From: JBAJNN01 sp036881905
GTDB taxonomy: Bacteria; Pseudomonadota; Alphaproteobacteria; Rhizobiales; Im1
Assembly (NCBI GenBank): GCA_036881905.1
Contig: JBAJNN010000036.1
Span: 1-15,203 of the forward strand
Length of the DNA stretch: 15,203 nt
Direction of reading: 5' to 3'
The notes beneath the pieces were generated by a model. The model was not told the origin of the DNA. It was given only the letters and a program-made list of their open reading frames with translations, and searched no databases. The translations under genes were made by a program, and so were the position numbers. Positions 15,066 through 15,203 of the stretch are shown one piece after another (positions within the stretch are counted from its first letter, which is position 1; each line of letters starts with the position of its first letter).

Positions 15066-15203
15066 CCTCGCTTGACCTGCTGCTCGGTCTTGGAACCAAA
15101 GCGATTGAGAACCATGTTCTTGACTTAGCGACCCATTTACATGAAGGGCTCTCTATGATCGGGATTCGGCCGGCGGTGGAATCATGCGGTCCAAAACAAT
15201 CCA
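15065..15203 (+). pseudogene. Remnant of a class V aminotransferase-like gene (runs off the window)
   Basis: In a different plus-strand frame from the hydrolase remnant, the sequence reads ASLDLLLGLGTKAIENHVLD, then LATHLHEGLSMIGIRPAVES. This resembles the 'GLGAALDLLLEIGVEAIEARVLALTDRLIEGL' part of class V (cysteine-desulfurase-like) aminotransferases. A stop lies just upstream in this frame (15053-15055) and no N-terminal part is present. The PLP lysine region, which precedes this segment in the family, is missing. It is probably a deletion or recombination junction with the preceding remnant. The gene may continue past the right edge. Confidence 0.5.

Noticed and set aside
1..15203. CRISPR array, toxin-antitoxin pair, phage or biosynthetic cluster
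   Set aside because: No regularly spaced repeats, no such gene pairs and no phage or biosynthetic proteins were recognised; apart from the IS end the content is housekeeping.

Overview
The window is chromosomal DNA from an alphaproteobacterium, most like the Rhodospirillales. The reasons are the gene orders SRP RNA-dnaX-ybaB-recR and ntrY-ntrX-trkA-hfq-hflX, an NtrX without the sigma-54 GAFTGA loop, a short (79 aa) Hfq and moderately high GC. This placement is inferred from gene content and order, not from a database search.

Layout, left to right. Positions 1-157 are the end of an IS481-type insertion sequence with the first codons of its transposase. It abuts a decayed MerR-type (CueR-like) regulator (158-346), which overlapped the stop of the copper ATPase copA by a GTGA. 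The copA body (343-2646) is intact, but the region encoding its first metal-binding (HMA) domain (2647-2758) is broken by several small indels. Next on the minus strand come recR, ybaB and dnaX, headed by the SRP RNA gene with its own promoter. A divergent plus-strand nudC (6163-7109) carries two single-base insertions and is probably a pseudogene. A minus-strand tRNA-Leu(CAG) follows, with a promoter overlapping the hflX stop codon. Then, all on the minus strand, come hflX, hfq, trkA, a 45-codon small ORF tightly packed between trkA and ntrX, ntrX and ntrY. The right edge (14515-15203) lacks the ntrB-ntrC genes that often precede ntrY in this class. It holds plus-strand remnants of two unrelated genes, joined at about 15065.

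The genes fall into four functional groups. Replication and repair: DnaX is the clamp-loader subunit, YbaB a nucleoid-associated protein, RecR the RecFOR recombination mediator. Protein targeting: SRP RNA. Nitrogen/redox signalling and potassium uptake: NtrYX and TrkA. RNA and ribosome care: Hfq, HflX and a tRNA. The copper-efflux locus was probably copA-cueR under its own control.

I do not see a new defence, mobile or biosynthetic system here. The most notable signal is selective decay: copA 5' end, cueR, nudC and the right-edge genes are broken, while about 9.5 kb of housekeeping genes read through cleanly. The best candidate for something undescribed is the small ORF at 10624-10761.
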